In this document: positions 1-10,081 of the stretch, one piece after another
Layout: the number at the start of each line of letters is the position of its first letter
How positions within the stretch are numbered: position 1 is the stretch's first letter
NCBI GenBank assembly: GCA_964438735.1
Contig: CAYTLW010000015.1
Coordinates: forward strand, 30,885 to 94,884
Source: CAYTLW01 sp964438735
Lineage (GTDB): Bacteria; Myxococcota_A; UBA9042
Length of the DNA: 64,000 nt
Direction of reading: 5' to 3'
The notes under the pieces: generated by a model
What the model was told of the DNA's origin: nothing
Database searches by the model: none
The model's input: only the letters and a program-made list of their open reading frames with translations
Made by a program: the position numbers and the translations under genes

Positions 1-549
1 GTCTGGAACCAGCAAAGCATCACCTGGACAGTTCCCCAACGCCTGGCCGTCCTGCTGCGCGGTCTTGGGCGGGAGTTGCCGCCGGCGGAATTCGACCGGC
101 TGGTGCGCGACCACGAACACATGGAGGTCGAGATCCAGCCGCAACTTGCGCCGGGCATCGTTGACGCGTTGCGGAGCCTCCGCGGTCGCTACCGCCTCGG
201 CGTCATCTCGGACACGGTCTTTTCGCCCGGCACCTCCCTGCGTCGCATCCTCGCCGACAACGATCTGCTGGATTGTTTCGATACATTTGTCTTTTCTGAC
301 GAGGCCGGCTGGTCCAAGCCGGCGCCCGCCCTCTTCGAGCAGGCTGCCGAGGGGCTGGGCGTGCCCGTCTCCGCGCTGGTCCACATCGGCGATCGCGAGA
401 GCAAGGACATCGATGGGCCCCATCGGGTCGGCGCCCGCGCCATCCTCACCACCGTCGTCCTCGATCGGCGCACAGGCCCGACGGCCGCCGACGCGATCTG
501 CACCGACTACGCAGCCCTCGGCTCACTGCTTGACGAACTGGCCGGCTGA
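1..549 (+). CDS. HAD-family hydrolase, 5' end outside window
   Basis: This is the C-terminal part of a haloacid dehalogenase-like hydrolase, probably a phosphatase of the phosphoglycolate phosphatase/dehalogenase type. The frame is open from the first base, so the true start and motif I (nucleophile Asp) lie upstream of the window. Visible are motif II (ISDT), motif III (KPAP, catalytic Lys) and motif IV in HIGDRESKDIDG, with the acidic pair that binds magnesium. The substrate cannot be told from sequence. The next gene begins 18 bases downstream on the same strand, which suggests an operon with the amidotransferase and the exporter. An internal TTG at 76 could be taken as a start, but the reading frame before it looks coding. 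Confidence 0.82.
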   Translation, partial: VWNQQSITWTVPQRLAVLLRGLGRELPPAEFDRLVRDHEHMEVEIQPQLAPGIVDALRSLRGRYRLGVISDTVFSPGTSLRRILADNDLLDCFDTFVFSDEAGWSKPAPALFEQAAEGLGVPVSALVHIGDRESKDIDGPHRVGARAILTTVVLDRRTGPTAADAICTDYAALGSLLDELAG

Positions 550-567
550 CCCGGTCTGGAAGTCCAC

Positions 568-1422
568 ATGCTCAGATATCTCATCATCGAGGGTTATCCG
601 CGTGCCGCTCGGGACAAGCTCGAAGTCGCCGGCATGAAGCTGGCCTGGCGACTGTTTGCCGACATGCTGCTGGCCTGGCAGCCGGATGCCGAATTCGAAC
701 TGCTCATGGCCTGCGACGAGGGCACCACCCTGCCGCGACCCATGGCCGACTACGATGGCATCATCTGGACCGGCACGACCCTGACCATCTTCGAGCTCGA
801 CAACCCCAACGTCGTGCGCATGATTGAGCTCGGCAAGGAGATGTACGAGCTTGGTGTGCCCGGATTCGGCAGCTGTTGGGGCGTGCAGATGGCGGCCGTG
901 GCGGCCGGTGGCGCGGTGACCCGCAGTCCCCTCGGCCGCGAGATGGGCATCGCCCGCAAGATCGCACTGACCGATGCCGGCAGGGCCCACCCCTTCATGG
1001 CTGGCAAGCCGCAGGTCTTCGACGCTTTCATCAGCCACTACGACGAGGTCACCACCGTGCCCGAAGGCGGCGTGGTGCTGGCTGGCAACGACTTCACCGG
1101 CGTGCAGGCCATGGCCGTCAAGCATGCCAATGGCGAGTTCTGGGCCACCCAGTATCACGCCGAATACACCTTGCACGAGATGTCCCGACTGCTCATCGCG
1201 CGCGAGAATCGACTGGTGCCGGAGGGCTTCTTCCAGGGCCACGATGACCTGGTGAGCCTCGCCGAGCGCATGGGTGAGCTGGCCCTGGCTCCCGAGCGCA
1301 AAGATCTCCGCTGGCAGCTGGCCATCGACGACGACGTGCTCGACCCACAAATTCGGCAGGTGGAGTTCGGCAACTGGCTGACGGACCTCGTGGAGCCGAC
1401 AGCGCGGAGGAGGCGGGCATGA
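568..1422 (+). CDS. Class I glutamine amidotransferase-like protein
   Basis: A 284-residue protein with a class I glutamine amidotransferase fold. The nucleophile elbow is GSCWGVQ around residue 98, and the catalytic His sits in QYHAE near residue 193, with the acid two residues on as in the Cys-His-Glu triad. This resembles stand-alone GMP synthase-type amidotransferase domains. Such proteins hydrolyse glutamine and pass ammonia to a partner, or act on gamma-glutamyl substrates. No synthetase partner is next to it. The C-terminal 60 residues after the triad are an extension of unknown role. The ATG at 568 has a weak GGA upstream. Its stop overlaps the start of the exporter gene as ATGA, so the two are probably translationally coupled. 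Confidence 0.85.
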   Translation: MLRYLIIEGYPRAARDKLEVAGMKLAWRLFADMLLAWQPDAEFELLMACDEGTTLPRPMADYDGIIWTGTTLTIFELDNPNVVRMIELGKEMYELGVPGFGSCWGVQMAAVAAGGAVTRSPLGREMGIARKIALTDAGRAHPFMAGKPQVFDAFISHYDEVTTVPEGGVVLAGNDFTGVQAMAVKHANGEFWATQYHAEYTLHEMSRLLIARENRLVPEGFFQGHDDLVSLAERMGELALAPERKDLRWQLAIDDDVLDPQIRQVEFGNWLTDLVEPTARRRRA

Positions 1423-4013
1423 GCAACCAGGCGATCAGTCCCTTCTGGGAGGGCTGGGCCCGATTCGTGCTCCGTTTTCGCATACCGTTGCTGCTCCTGA
1501 CGGTGGCGCTGACCGTGGCCGGGGGATTGACCGTACGTGCCCATCTGCAGATCGAGACCTCGCTCGAAGCCCTGGCGCCGCGTAACTCGCCCGTCGCCCA
1601 GGCGCTGGACGCCTTCCGCGACTCCTTTGGACGGGATGATGTCTTCGTCATCGTCGCCGAGGGCGACGTGCTCTCGCTGGATTACCTGGGCCGGCTGGCG
1701 AAACTGCAAGCCGAGTTGGAGACCCTGGACGTCGCCATTGAGGGTACTCCTGACAAATCACAGCAAGAAGCGGCCGTCGCGGCCCCGCCAGGCGGCCCCG
1801 CAGCGCCGGCACCGCCGGCGACTGTCGCCGTGGATGCAGGCGCCCCGGTGACAGCGGCCGGCGACACCGCCGCTGATGCTGACTTCGGCGCAGGCGACGA
1901 TTTTGCCGATGACGGGGACTTCGCCGAGGACTTCGGTGACGGCGCGGAATCCGGCGATGCCTGGGAAGGCGAGGAGGGCGGCAGCGTCGTCGACGAAGTG
2001 GTCTCCCTGGTCAACGCCCGCAAGACGACGATGATCGACGGCGCGCTGCACGTCGGCGAATTGCTCGACCCCTTCCCGACCGAAGCCGATCTACCTGCTC
2101 TCGGTGATGAGATCCGAGGCAGTACCCTTCTCATGGGCCAGGTGGTTGGACCGGGCATGCGCCACTCGGCCGTCCTGGTCCGCACTCACCTGCTCTCGGA
2201 GCCCGACAGCGAGCTGGTGCACGACGCCGTCATCGAACTGCTGGAGCGCCACCAGGCCGACGGCTTCAAGCTCGTCATCGCCGGCCTGCCCGCCATGATG
2301 GTGACCATGAAGAGCCGCATGTTCGGCGACCTGCGCATCCTGGTCGGACTTGCGTTGGCGACCATGATGCTCGTGCTCACCTTCCTGTTCCGCCATCCGC
2401 TCGGCGTCGTGGCGCCCATGCTCGTGGTGGTGATGAGCCTGATCTGGACCTTCACCTTCATGGCGCTGGTCGGCTTCCCCATGACGTTGATGAGCAACAT
2501 CATGCCCTCGTTCCTCATCTGCGTGGGGCTGGGCGCGGCCATTCACATCGTGTCGGTCTATCGAGACGAGTTGGTCGAGGGGCACGAACCCAAGGAGGCT
2601 GTGGTTCGCGCCGTCGCCATGACCGGCAGACCGGTCTTCTTCACCACGCTGACCACCATGGTCGGCCTGCTGAGCTTCAAATTCGCCTCAGTCGAGCTGC
2701 TCGGCGAGATGGGCGTCGCGGGCGCCGCAGGCATCTCGGCCGCGTTGCTACACTCCCTTGTCTTCCTGCCCATCGCCTTGAGCTTCAATCGCAGCAGCCT
2801 GCTCGGTCGCAAGAGAGGGAGTGATGGCGACCTCGTCGATCGCTTCCTGGCCCTGTGCAACGGGCTGTCCACCGGCCCCGATGCGGCTACATCTCGGCGA
2901 CGGCGTGGCCGCACCCTGGCAGTCGGGGTGCTCATGTGCATCCTGGCGGGTGTTGGGATCAGCCGTCTGGGTGTGGCCCACGACCCCATCTCCTGGCTGC
3001 CGGATGACGACGCGCTCAAGCAGGCCTTCACCACCATCGATCGGGAGATCGGCGGCACGGCCAATATTCAGCTGCTCATCGATGCCACCGGCGAACATGG
3101 CATCGCCGACATCGAGTTGCTGCGCGGACTCGAGGCGCTGGAGAAGCATGTTCACGCCTATCGCGACCCCAAGGGACGTGGCGAGGTGGTGGGCCACTCC
3201 ATGAGCCTGCTGGACGTTGTCAAGGAGACCAACCGCGCCCTGCACGACGGCGACGACGCCTTCTTCCGCCTGCCGGACACCCAGCGAGGCGCCTCGGACC
3301 TGCTGTTCATGTTCGAGAGCGCCGGCTCCGAGCAGATGCGCCGGCTGGCGACCACCGATATGAAGCGCACCCAGATGACCATCCGGGTCAAGTGGCTCGA
3401 TGCGACCGCCTACGCACCCCTGGCCGAACACGTCGATCGCGGCGTTAACGAGCACCTCAGCGGTGTCGCAAAGGTGCGCACGACCGGTGCCAGCTACACC
3501 TTGCTGAGCGTGGTCACCCGCGTCATCGGCGACGTGTTGCGCAGCTTCGGCGCCGCGTTCGCCATCATCACGGTGTTCATGATCTTGCTCCTGGGCAACC
3601 TGCGCCTCGGGTTGATCGCCATGGTGCCCAACCTGATGCCGATCCTCTTCATCGCCGGCATCATGGGCCACGGTGGCGTGCCGATCGACATGGTGAACCT
3701 GATGATCGCCTCGATCGCCATCGGCGTGGCGGTCGATGACACGATTCACTTCCTGTACCACTACAAGGTCGTTTTCCTCGGCGGCGGCAAGGTCGACGAA
3801 GCCATCGCAGCGGCCATGAAGCACTGCGGACGGGCGATCGTCAGCACCTCGGCGGTGCTCGCTCTGGGCTTCTCCGTCTACCTGGCCGCCAGCATGTCCA
3901 ACCTGCAGCGATTCGGCGGCCTGATCGCCCTCACCGCGGTGATGGCCCTGCTCATCGACCTCATCTTCGCGCCCGCCTTGTTGCGCCTGGTCTACGGCGA
4001 CGACAAGCAGTAG
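1419..4013 (+). CDS. RND-superfamily (MMPL/patched-like) exporter
   Basis: An 864-residue inner-membrane transporter of the RND superfamily (predicted exporter, COG1033-like). It has two homologous halves, each with one membrane helix (about residues 22-40 and 500), a large periplasmic loop, then a five-helix bundle (about 305-455 and 690-860). The motif GVAVDDTIHF in the second half is the family's helix 4 proton-relay region. Such proteins use the proton gradient to move lipids, hopanoids or other hydrophobic molecules. Residues 110-190 of the first periplasmic loop are an Ala/Pro- then Asp/Glu-rich low-complexity insert not expected in the family. A strong GGAGGAGG precedes the ATG, which overlaps the previous stop. 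The gene ends 18 bases from a convergent gene. Confidence 0.9.
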   Translation: MSNQAISPFWEGWARFVLRFRIPLLLLTVALTVAGGLTVRAHLQIETSLEALAPRNSPVAQALDAFRDSFGRDDVFVIVAEGDVLSLDYLGRLAKLQAELETLDVAIEGTPDKSQQEAAVAAPPGGPAAPAPPATVAVDAGAPVTAAGDTAADADFGAGDDFADDGDFAEDFGDGAESGDAWEGEEGGSVVDEVVSLVNARKTTMIDGALHVGELLDPFPTEADLPALGDEIRGSTLLMGQVVGPGMRHSAVLVRTHLLSEPDSELVHDAVIELLERHQADGFKLVIAGLPAMMVTMKSRMFGDLRILVGLALATMMLVLTFLFRHPLGVVAPMLVVVMSLIWTFTFMALVGFPMTLMSNIMPSFLICVGLGAAIHIVSVYRDELVEGHEPKEAVVRAVAMTGRPVFFTTLTTMVGLLSFKFASVELLGEMGVAGAAGISAALLHSLVFLPIALSFNRSSLLGRKRGSDGDLVDRFLALCNGLSTGPDAATSRRRRGRTLAVGVLMCILAGVGISRLGVAHDPISWLPDDDALKQAFTTIDREIGGTANIQLLIDATGEHGIADIELLRGLEALEKHVHAYRDPKGRGEVVGHSMSLLDVVKETNRALHDGDDAFFRLPDTQRGASDLLFMFESAGSEQMRRLATTDMKRTQMTIRVKWLDATAYAPLAEHVDRGVNEHLSGVAKVRTTGASYTLLSVVTRVIGDVLRSFGAAFAIITVFMILLLGNLRLGLIAMVPNLMPILFIAGIMGHGGVPIDMVNLMIASIAIGVAVDDTIHFLYHYKVVFLGGGKVDEAIAAAMKHCGRAIVSTSAVLALGFSVYLAASMSNLQRFGGLIALTAVMALLIDLIFAPALLRLVYGDDKQ

Positions 4014-4031
4014 CCCGCGGCCCGGGTCAGG

Positions 4032-7000
4032 TCAGCTGCACTGGCCGTTCTGGCACTTCTTGCCACCGCCGCAGGGCGACTCGTTGGCCATGGGGTTGCC
4101 CGGCGCGCAGGAGCCGTTCTCGCAGACATCCTTGACCGTGCAGGGCTCGCCATCGTCGCAGGCGGTGCCGTTGGACGGCTTGTAGGCGCATCCGTCACTT
4201 TTGTCGCAGCTGTCGACCGTGCACAGGTTCTTGTCGTCGCAGGGCTTGGTTGTGCCAGGGTCGCACTTGCCGCCCTTGCAGCCGCCGTTTTCGGTGCATG
4301 CGTCGCCATCGTCGCAGAACGCGGCGTTGGGCACATGTTCGCACTTGCCGCCTTTGCAGGCGTCGGTGGTGCAGGCGTTGCCGTCGACGCAATGTCCCGT
4401 GTACATGGCGTACCAGGCCATCATGCCCTCGCCGGCCAGGATCAGCGTGTCGTTGCCTGTACCGAGCAGGTCGACGATGGTGCTCGAGATTTCCAGCGAC
4501 CAGATGCCCAGAACGGCCGGCTTGTCGGTGACCGAAGCCTCGCCATCGCCCGGCCACATCAACGCCTGGGTCTCGGTGGTGCCGAGCAGGTCCGGCAGCT
4601 TGTCGCCGTTGACCTGACCCACGCCGAGCAGGGCAAAGGGCAACGCGCTGGTCGGCACCAGCACCTTCGTTGCGCCTTGAAGCAGCCACTTGCTGCCGCC
4701 TTCATTGCGTCGCCACAAGATGGGCAGGCCGAGCGCAGACTCCCCCTTGTCCACCGTTGACTGCCAGACGAGGTCATCCTTGCCGTCTGTGTCCATATCC
4801 GCCGCAGTGAACGTGCCCACGACGCCCAGGTCGGTCTCGGTGAACGTGCCGGCGTCGTTGAGAAAGACCCGCGCTGTCCACTTCCATTCGAAAGGCAGCA
4901 CGGCCGTAGCCAGCAGGTCCAGGTCCTTGTCGCCGTCCAGGTCGACGGCGCTCAGGCGCATGGGTTTGTCGTCCTTGGCCGCCGCACCCTTGACCGTGAT
5001 GTGCTGATGCACCTGCCAGTCGCCCGATTTGTGGGCCATGACAACCAGCCGGTAGGTGATCTTCTTGTTGGTATCGGTGGCGGAACCGAAGACCGCCACC
5101 TCCAGGTTCCCGCCGGCCAGGAGGTCGCCGGTTGTCATGGCCATGGGCGCGAACCTGCTGAGCTTCTCGGTGGTCGCGTTGGCGCTGACCAGCGGCTGCG
5201 GGATCACCGCCGGCACCTTGGCCTGGCTCAACTCGCCCCGCCAGGCCCAGGCGAAGGGGGCGCCCTTGGCGCTGCAGTTGACCAGATCCAGGCCCCGGGT
5301 CCACAGGAAGTCCGCCTTGCCATCGCCCTGCAGGTCGGCCACCGCCAGGGGATAGCCGTCCGGATTCAATGTGCACTTATCCTCGGTCCAGACCTCCTGG
5401 CCGATGTCGAAACTCCCCTTTCCATCGCCGGCGGCGATCCACAAGGTTTGTTCGTTGTCCTGGGCGGTCTTCTTGCGGCCCAGCAGGACCATGTCCAGGG
5501 CCGGATCGCCGACCACCTGGGCCATGACGACCTGGCTGCCTTCATCGGCGGGCACCAGGCCCTGCTTCATCTCAAGTACCGCCTCGGTCTTGACGTCCGC
5601 TGTGCATCCGCCGTTGTTACAGGTCTCGCCGGTGCTGCAGGGATCGCCATCGTCGCAGGGGCCCGTCAGCATCGTGTACGTGCAGCCCTTTCCCTTGACG
5701 CAAGCGTCGCCGGTGCAGGGATTGATGTCGTCGCAGCTGAGCACGTCGCCCCCGGCCGGCTGGACGCAGGCGCCGCCTTCACACGCTTCGGACAAGGTGC
5801 AGATGTTGTCGTCGACGCAGGCGAGGCCGTCGTTGGCCGCCGTGTCCTTGCAGGTGCCGTCCTTGGGGTCGCATTTCGGCGATGTGCAGGCCCCTGGCGT
5901 ACCCTTGGCACAGGTGATCACGGTCGCCGGATTCACCACGCAGGCGGGCGGTTCGAGGGTCTTGTCGCAATACAGGGTGCCGTTGCAGGGATTGCCATCA
6001 TCCCAGGCGGTGCAGAGGTCGCCTTTGGGGCACAGGCACTTGTTGGTCTTGACGGTGCAGGTCCCGCTCTTGCAGCGCTCCACCGTGCAGGGGGTCAGGT
6101 CCGTGTCGCAGGGCGTGTCGTCGGCCACGGCTTTGGCCTTGCAGGTGCCGTCGGCCGGGTCACAGGTCTGTGGCGCGCAGCCGTCGCCGTCCGACGTGCA
6201 GGTGACCGTTGTGGCTGGATTCACAGCGCATTTGCCACTGTATTTGTCGCAGTAGAGCGTGCCGTTGCAGGCGTCGCCATCTTCGTACTTGGCGCAGTCT
6301 GCATCCAGCTGGCAGGTGCAGGCGTTGTCGCCCGCCCCACAGGTGCCGGCGCTGCAGGTGTCGATGCCCGTGCACCAGGTGCCATCGGCCTCGCAAGGCT
6401 GCCCATCGGTCAGCGCTGTGAGCTTGCAGAGCCCATCTTGTGGGTCGCAGAGGTTCGCCAGGCAGGCGGTGTCATCGTCGCCCTTGCAGATGGTCGCGGC
6501 GGCTGTGTTCAGCTTGCACCAGCCCTCGTTCAGGTCGCAGTACAGCTTGCCCAGGCAGGCGTTGGTCAGGGCCTTGTCAGCGCACTCACCGGGCGCCGTG
6601 CACATGCACACCGGGTCGCTACCCTCGCAGACTCCGCCCTGGCACGCCGAGCTGCCGGAGCAGGGATTGCCATCGTCGCAGGATGCGCCGTCGACGGCGG
6701 CCACCAGGCTGCAATCGCCCGTCTTCTTGTTGCAGGTCGCGGCCTGGCAGGCGCCATCATCGATGGTGGGACAGCTCACCGTTGAGGCCGGGTTGAGCTC
6801 ACATTTACCCAGAGCCAGGTTGCAGTAGAGCGTGCCGTTGCAGACGTTGTCATCCTCCAGCGGGGCGCAATCGGCCTGCTTGCTGCAATCGCACGACGAG
6901 TCGGGCGTTCCGGCCGCACAAGTGCCGTCTTTGCAGGCATCCTTGGTACACGCCAGGCCGTCGACCTCACAGGCTGTGCCGTCTGTCTTCGCTTTCTTGC

Positions 7001-7670
7001 CGCACTTGCCGTTGCTCGGATCGCAGGCGGTCAGGGCGCAGGGGCCGTCGGCCCAGGTCCCGCACTTGGTGACCGAGCCGGGATTGAGCTTGCAGTTGCC
7101 GCTGCTGGTGTCGCAGTACAGCTTGCCGTTGCAGGCGTCATCATCATCGAAGGGTTTGCAGTCCGCGTCCTTCTTGCACGTACACGTGGACTTGCCGGCA
7201 CACTGGCCGTCCGCGCAGACATCCCCTGTGGTGCAGGACTCCCCGTCGTCACACGCCTGGCCCTCGTCGGCCGGCTGCGGGCGGCACTGGCCATCGGCGG
7301 GATCGCAGACCACCGCGACGCATGGCGCCGTTGTGGTCGGGCAGTCGATCACCGTGGCCGGATTCGCTTTGCACGTATGCGACGCCACGTGACAATACAG
7401 GTTGCCGTTGCACGGGTTGCCATCGTCGAGCTTGGCGCAGTCGGCATCGGCCTGGCACTCACAGGCCGATCCATCGGCCCCGCAAGGTCCGGCATCCGCG
7501 CCGGATTCGCCCCCATCCCCGGACGCGTCGCAGGCATCGCCGCAGATCTGGCCGTCGGCCGAGGCGTCTTTGGCCGGGGGCGCGGTGTCGGATCCATCAC
7601 CAGGCGAGCAGGCGGCAAATGAACAGACGAAGAGGACGACCAGCAGGAGGCTGCGAATCAGGGCGGGCAT
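4032..7670 (-). CDS. Cysteine-repeat lipoprotein with FG-GAP-like head
   Basis: A 1212-residue secreted lipoprotein. A signal peptide ends in a lipobox (SFAAC, Cys21). An Asp/Ala/Gly linker follows, then about 650 residues of cysteine-rich sequence. This contains about six copies of a long composite unit of roughly 95 residues: an acidic CNGxLYC segment, an NPAT segment, a CDPxxGxC segment and a CDDGxxCT segment. Around residues 690-1080 is an FG-GAP/VCBS-like region with calcium-binding motifs (DLDGDKDLD, DMDTDGKDD) that suggest a beta-propeller. A second cysteine-repeat block closes the protein. The CDDGxxCT unit resembles the Dictyostelium CTDC repeat. A surface adhesion or matrix role is an inference. 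The nearest neighbours are unrelated. Confidence 0.85.
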   Translation of the reverse strand: MPALIRSLLLVVLFVCSFAACSPGDGSDTAPPAKDASADGQICGDACDASGDGGESGADAGPCGADGSACECQADADCAKLDDGNPCNGNLYCHVASHTCKANPATVIDCPTTTAPCVAVVCDPADGQCRPQPADEGQACDDGESCTTGDVCADGQCAGKSTCTCKKDADCKPFDDDDACNGKLYCDTSSGNCKLNPGSVTKCGTWADGPCALTACDPSNGKCGKKAKTDGTACEVDGLACTKDACKDGTCAAGTPDSSCDCSKQADCAPLEDDNVCNGTLYCNLALGKCELNPASTVSCPTIDDGACQAATCNKKTGDCSLVAAVDGASCDDGNPCSGSSACQGGVCEGSDPVCMCTAPGECADKALTNACLGKLYCDLNEGWCKLNTAAATICKGDDDTACLANLCDPQDGLCKLTALTDGQPCEADGTWCTGIDTCSAGTCGAGDNACTCQLDADCAKYEDGDACNGTLYCDKYSGKCAVNPATTVTCTSDGDGCAPQTCDPADGTCKAKAVADDTPCDTDLTPCTVERCKSGTCTVKTNKCLCPKGDLCTAWDDGNPCNGTLYCDKTLEPPACVVNPATVITCAKGTPGACTSPKCDPKDGTCKDTAANDGLACVDDNICTLSEACEGGACVQPAGGDVLSCDDINPCTGDACVKGKGCTYTMLTGPCDDGDPCSTGETCNNGGCTADVKTEAVLEMKQGLVPADEGSQVVMAQVVGDPALDMVLLGRKKTAQDNEQTLWIAAGDGKGSFDIGQEVWTEDKCTLNPDGYPLAVADLQGDGKADFLWTRGLDLVNCSAKGAPFAWAWRGELSQAKVPAVIPQPLVSANATTEKLSRFAPMAMTTGDLLAGGNLEVAVFGSATDTNKKITYRLVVMAHKSGDWQVHQHITVKGAAAKDDKPMRLSAVDLDGDKDLDLLATAVLPFEWKWTARVFLNDAGTFTETDLGVVGTFTAADMDTDGKDDLVWQSTVDKGESALGLPILWRRNEGGSKWLLQGATKVLVPTSALPFALLGVGQVNGDKLPDLLGTTETQALMWPGDGEASVTDKPAVLGIWSLEISSTIVDLLGTGNDTLILAGEGMMAWYAMYTGHCVDGNACTTDACKGGKCEHVPNAAFCDDGDACTENGGCKGGKCDPGTTKPCDDKNLCTVDSCDKSDGCAYKPSNGTACDDGEPCTVKDVCENGSCAPGNPMANESPCGGGKKCQNGQCS

Positions 7671-7954
7671 GGGCGTTCCGGGTCGAGGCGCGGGTGAAAG
7701 CCGGGCGCGTGCGCGTCACGCTTTCCGTTGGCAGACCCGAGCATGCAATCGCCCTGCCGCCGTGGCCAAAGGCTGGTTGCAAGCCCGCGGAACCTTGCCG
7801 AGGATTGCTGCGCGCGCCGCCATCGCACTCCCGGCCAAAGACATGCAAATGGCCGACTCGGGCGCGGTCCACGCAACAATCTCCTTGACCACTCGCCTCC
7901 TTTCACGTACACGGCCGCCCCCCGGCACACCGGGGCCGAACCGAGGAACTCGTC

Positions 7955-10036
7955 GTGAACACCGAACTTGCGAAGCTGCGGAATATCGGCATCTCCGCGC
8001 ACATCGACAGCGGTAAGACCACGCTCACCGAGCGGGTGCTGTTCTACACCAACCGGATCCGCGCCATCCACGATGTGCGCGGCAAGGATGGCGTCGGCGC
8101 CAAGATGGACTCGATGGAGCTCGAGCGGGAGCGTGGCATCACCATCCAGAGTGCTGCCACACACTGCTCCTGGCAGGGTCACCAGATCAACATCATCGAC
8201 ACGCCCGGCCACGTCGACTTCACCGTCGAGGTGGAGCGGGCGCTGCGCGTGCTCGACGGCGCGGTCCTTGTCCTGTGCTCTGTGGCAGGCGTGCAGAGCC
8301 AGTCTCTGACCGTGGACCGCCAGATGCGGCGCTACAAGGTGCCGCGCATCGCCTTCGTCAACAAGTGCGATCGGGTTGGCGCCAACCCCCTGCGCGTGGC
8401 CGAGCAGCTGCGCGAGAAGCTGGGCCACGATCCCGCCGTTCTGCAGCTGCCCATCGGCCTGGAGGATAAGCACGAGGGCGTGGTCGACCTGGTCGCCATG
8501 CAGGCCGTCACTTTCGAGGGGCCCGCGGGCGAGAAAGTGGTCATCGGACCGATTCCTGACGACATGGTCGACGCCGCCGAGGAGGCGCGCGAGGCCCTGC
8601 TGGACGCCGTCTCCATGTACTCCGACGAGCTCACCGAGGCGATCCTCGAGGAGACCGTGACCGAGGCGCTGCTGCACGCTGCCATCCGCGAGGCGACCAT
8701 CGCGCGCAAGATCACCCCGGTGCTCATGGGTTCGGCCTACAAGAACAAGGGCGTGCAGCCCCTGCTCAACGGCCTGATCCGCTACCTGCCCAACCCCTCC
8801 GAGATCGACAACGTCGCCGTGGATGTAGACGAAGACGAAGCCGAGGTGCCGCTGGATTGCGATCCCGAGCAGCCCACGGTGGCCCTGGCCTTCAAGCTCG
8901 AAGACGGCCGCTATGGCCAGCTCACGTACCTGCGCATCTACCGCGGCGGCCTGCGTCGAGACGACACCATCGTCAACACACGCAGCGGTCGCAAGGCCCG
9001 CGTCGGCCGCCTGGTGCGCATGCACAGCGACGAGATGGAGGAGATCAGCCAGGCCGCCGCAGGCGACATCGTGGCCATCTTCGGCATCGATTGCCATAGC
9101 GGCGACACCTTCACCGACGGCAAGAGCCGCCTGGCCATGACCTCGATGCACGTGCCGGAGCCGGTCATCTCCCTGTCGGTCAAGGCCGCCCAGCAGAAGC
9201 ACGAGGCGAACCTCTCCAAGGCCCTGCAACGATTCGTCAAGGAGGACCCGACCTTCCGCGTGGGCGTCGACCCGGAATCGGGCGAGACCATCGTGCGCGG
9301 CATGGGCGAGCTTCACCTCGATGTCTACGTCGAGCGCATGCGCCGCGAGTACAAGGTCGACGTCGTCACTTCGCCGCCGCAGGTCGCCTATCGCGAGACG
9401 CTGACGAGGCGGGCGGAGTTCAACTACACCCACAAGAAGCAGACCGGCGGCTCCGGCCAGTTCGGCCGCGTGCAGGGCTTCGTCGAGCCGTGGGACGAGG
9501 AAGAGTACGAGTTCGTGGACAAGATCAAGGGCGGAGCCATCCCGCGCGAGTTCATCTCGTCGGTGGACAAGGGCTTCCGCTCCATGATGGCCAAGGGCCT
9601 GAAGCTCGGCTACCCGGTGGTCAACGTACGAATCACCGTCAACGACGGCCTGTCCCACTCGGTCGACTCGTCGGATGTCGCCTTCCGGGAGGCCGCTCGC
9701 GGTGCCTGGCGCGAGTTCTACCACCGCGCCTCGCCACGCATCCTCGAGCCGGTGATGCAGGTCTCGGTCGAGGGACCGGCCGAGTTCTCCGGCGCCGTCC
9801 TGTCCACCTTGATGCAGCGCCGCGGCATGATCGCTGGCTCGCATGAGGAGGACAATCAGGCTCGAATCGAAGCCGAAGTGCCCCTGGCCGAGATGTTCGG
9901 CTACGCCACCACCCTGCGTTCGGCGACCCAGGGCAAAGCCGAGTTCACGATGGAGTTCTCACGCTACATGCCGGTGCCGGTCTCCATCGAGGCCGAGCTG
10001 GTAGAGAAAGCCGCCAAGGCGAAGAAGGCGTCCTGA
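7955..10036 (+). CDS. fusA: Elongation factor G, mitochondrial-like (spdEFG1) type
   Basis: Complete 693-residue translational GTPase that catalyses ribosomal translocation. G1 is AHIDSGKTT (residues 15-23), G3 is DTPGH (82-86) and G4 is NKCD (136-139), where most bacterial EF-G have NKMD. Domains II-V follow. The N-terminus ([20 protein letters not shown]) and the switch I region ([19 protein letters not shown]) match mitochondrial EF-G1 and the bacterial spdEFG1 subfamily of spirochaetes, planctomycetes and deltaproteobacteria better than standard EF-G, judged from memory. The start is GTG with GAGGA upstream. The 284 bases before it hold no gene that I can see. It stands apart from the str ribosomal operon, which fits a second EF-G copy. 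Confidence 0.95.
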   Translation: MNTELAKLRNIGISAHIDSGKTTLTERVLFYTNRIRAIHDVRGKDGVGAKMDSMELERERGITIQSAATHCSWQGHQINIIDTPGHVDFTVEVERALRVLDGAVLVLCSVAGVQSQSLTVDRQMRRYKVPRIAFVNKCDRVGANPLRVAEQLREKLGHDPAVLQLPIGLEDKHEGVVDLVAMQAVTFEGPAGEKVVIGPIPDDMVDAAEEAREALLDAVSMYSDELTEAILEETVTEALLHAAIREATIARKITPVLMGSAYKNKGVQPLLNGLIRYLPNPSEIDNVAVDVDEDEAEVPLDCDPEQPTVALAFKLEDGRYGQLTYLRIYRGGLRRDDTIVNTRSGRKARVGRLVRMHSDEMEEISQAAAGDIVAIFGIDCHSGDTFTDGKSRLAMTSMHVPEPVISLSVKAAQQKHEANLSKALQRFVKEDPTFRVGVDPESGETIVRGMGELHLDVYVERMRREYKVDVVTSPPQVAYRETLTRRAEFNYTHKKQTGGSGQFGRVQGFVEPWDEEEYEFVDKIKGGAIPREFISSVDKGFRSMMAKGLKLGYPVVNVRITVNDGLSHSVDSSDVAFREAARGAWREFYHRASPRILEPVMQVSVEGPAEFSGAVLSTLMQRRGMIAGSHEEDNQARIEAEVPLAEMFGYATTLRSATQGKAEFTMEFSRYMPVPVSIEAELVEKAAKAKKAS

Positions 10037-10081
10037 TCGGATGATTCGCGCGGCCCCGACCCGCGCGGACGGAGATGACCA

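Noticed and set aside
5001..6785. 594-codon forward frame opposite the FG-GAP lipoprotein
   Set aside because: Same reason: repeat-driven antisense frame without start signal or domain.
7658..9844. Very long open frame on the minus strand opposite EF-G
   Set aside because: It mirrors EF-G codons, has no family-like sequence, and long antisense frames are expected in GC-rich genes.
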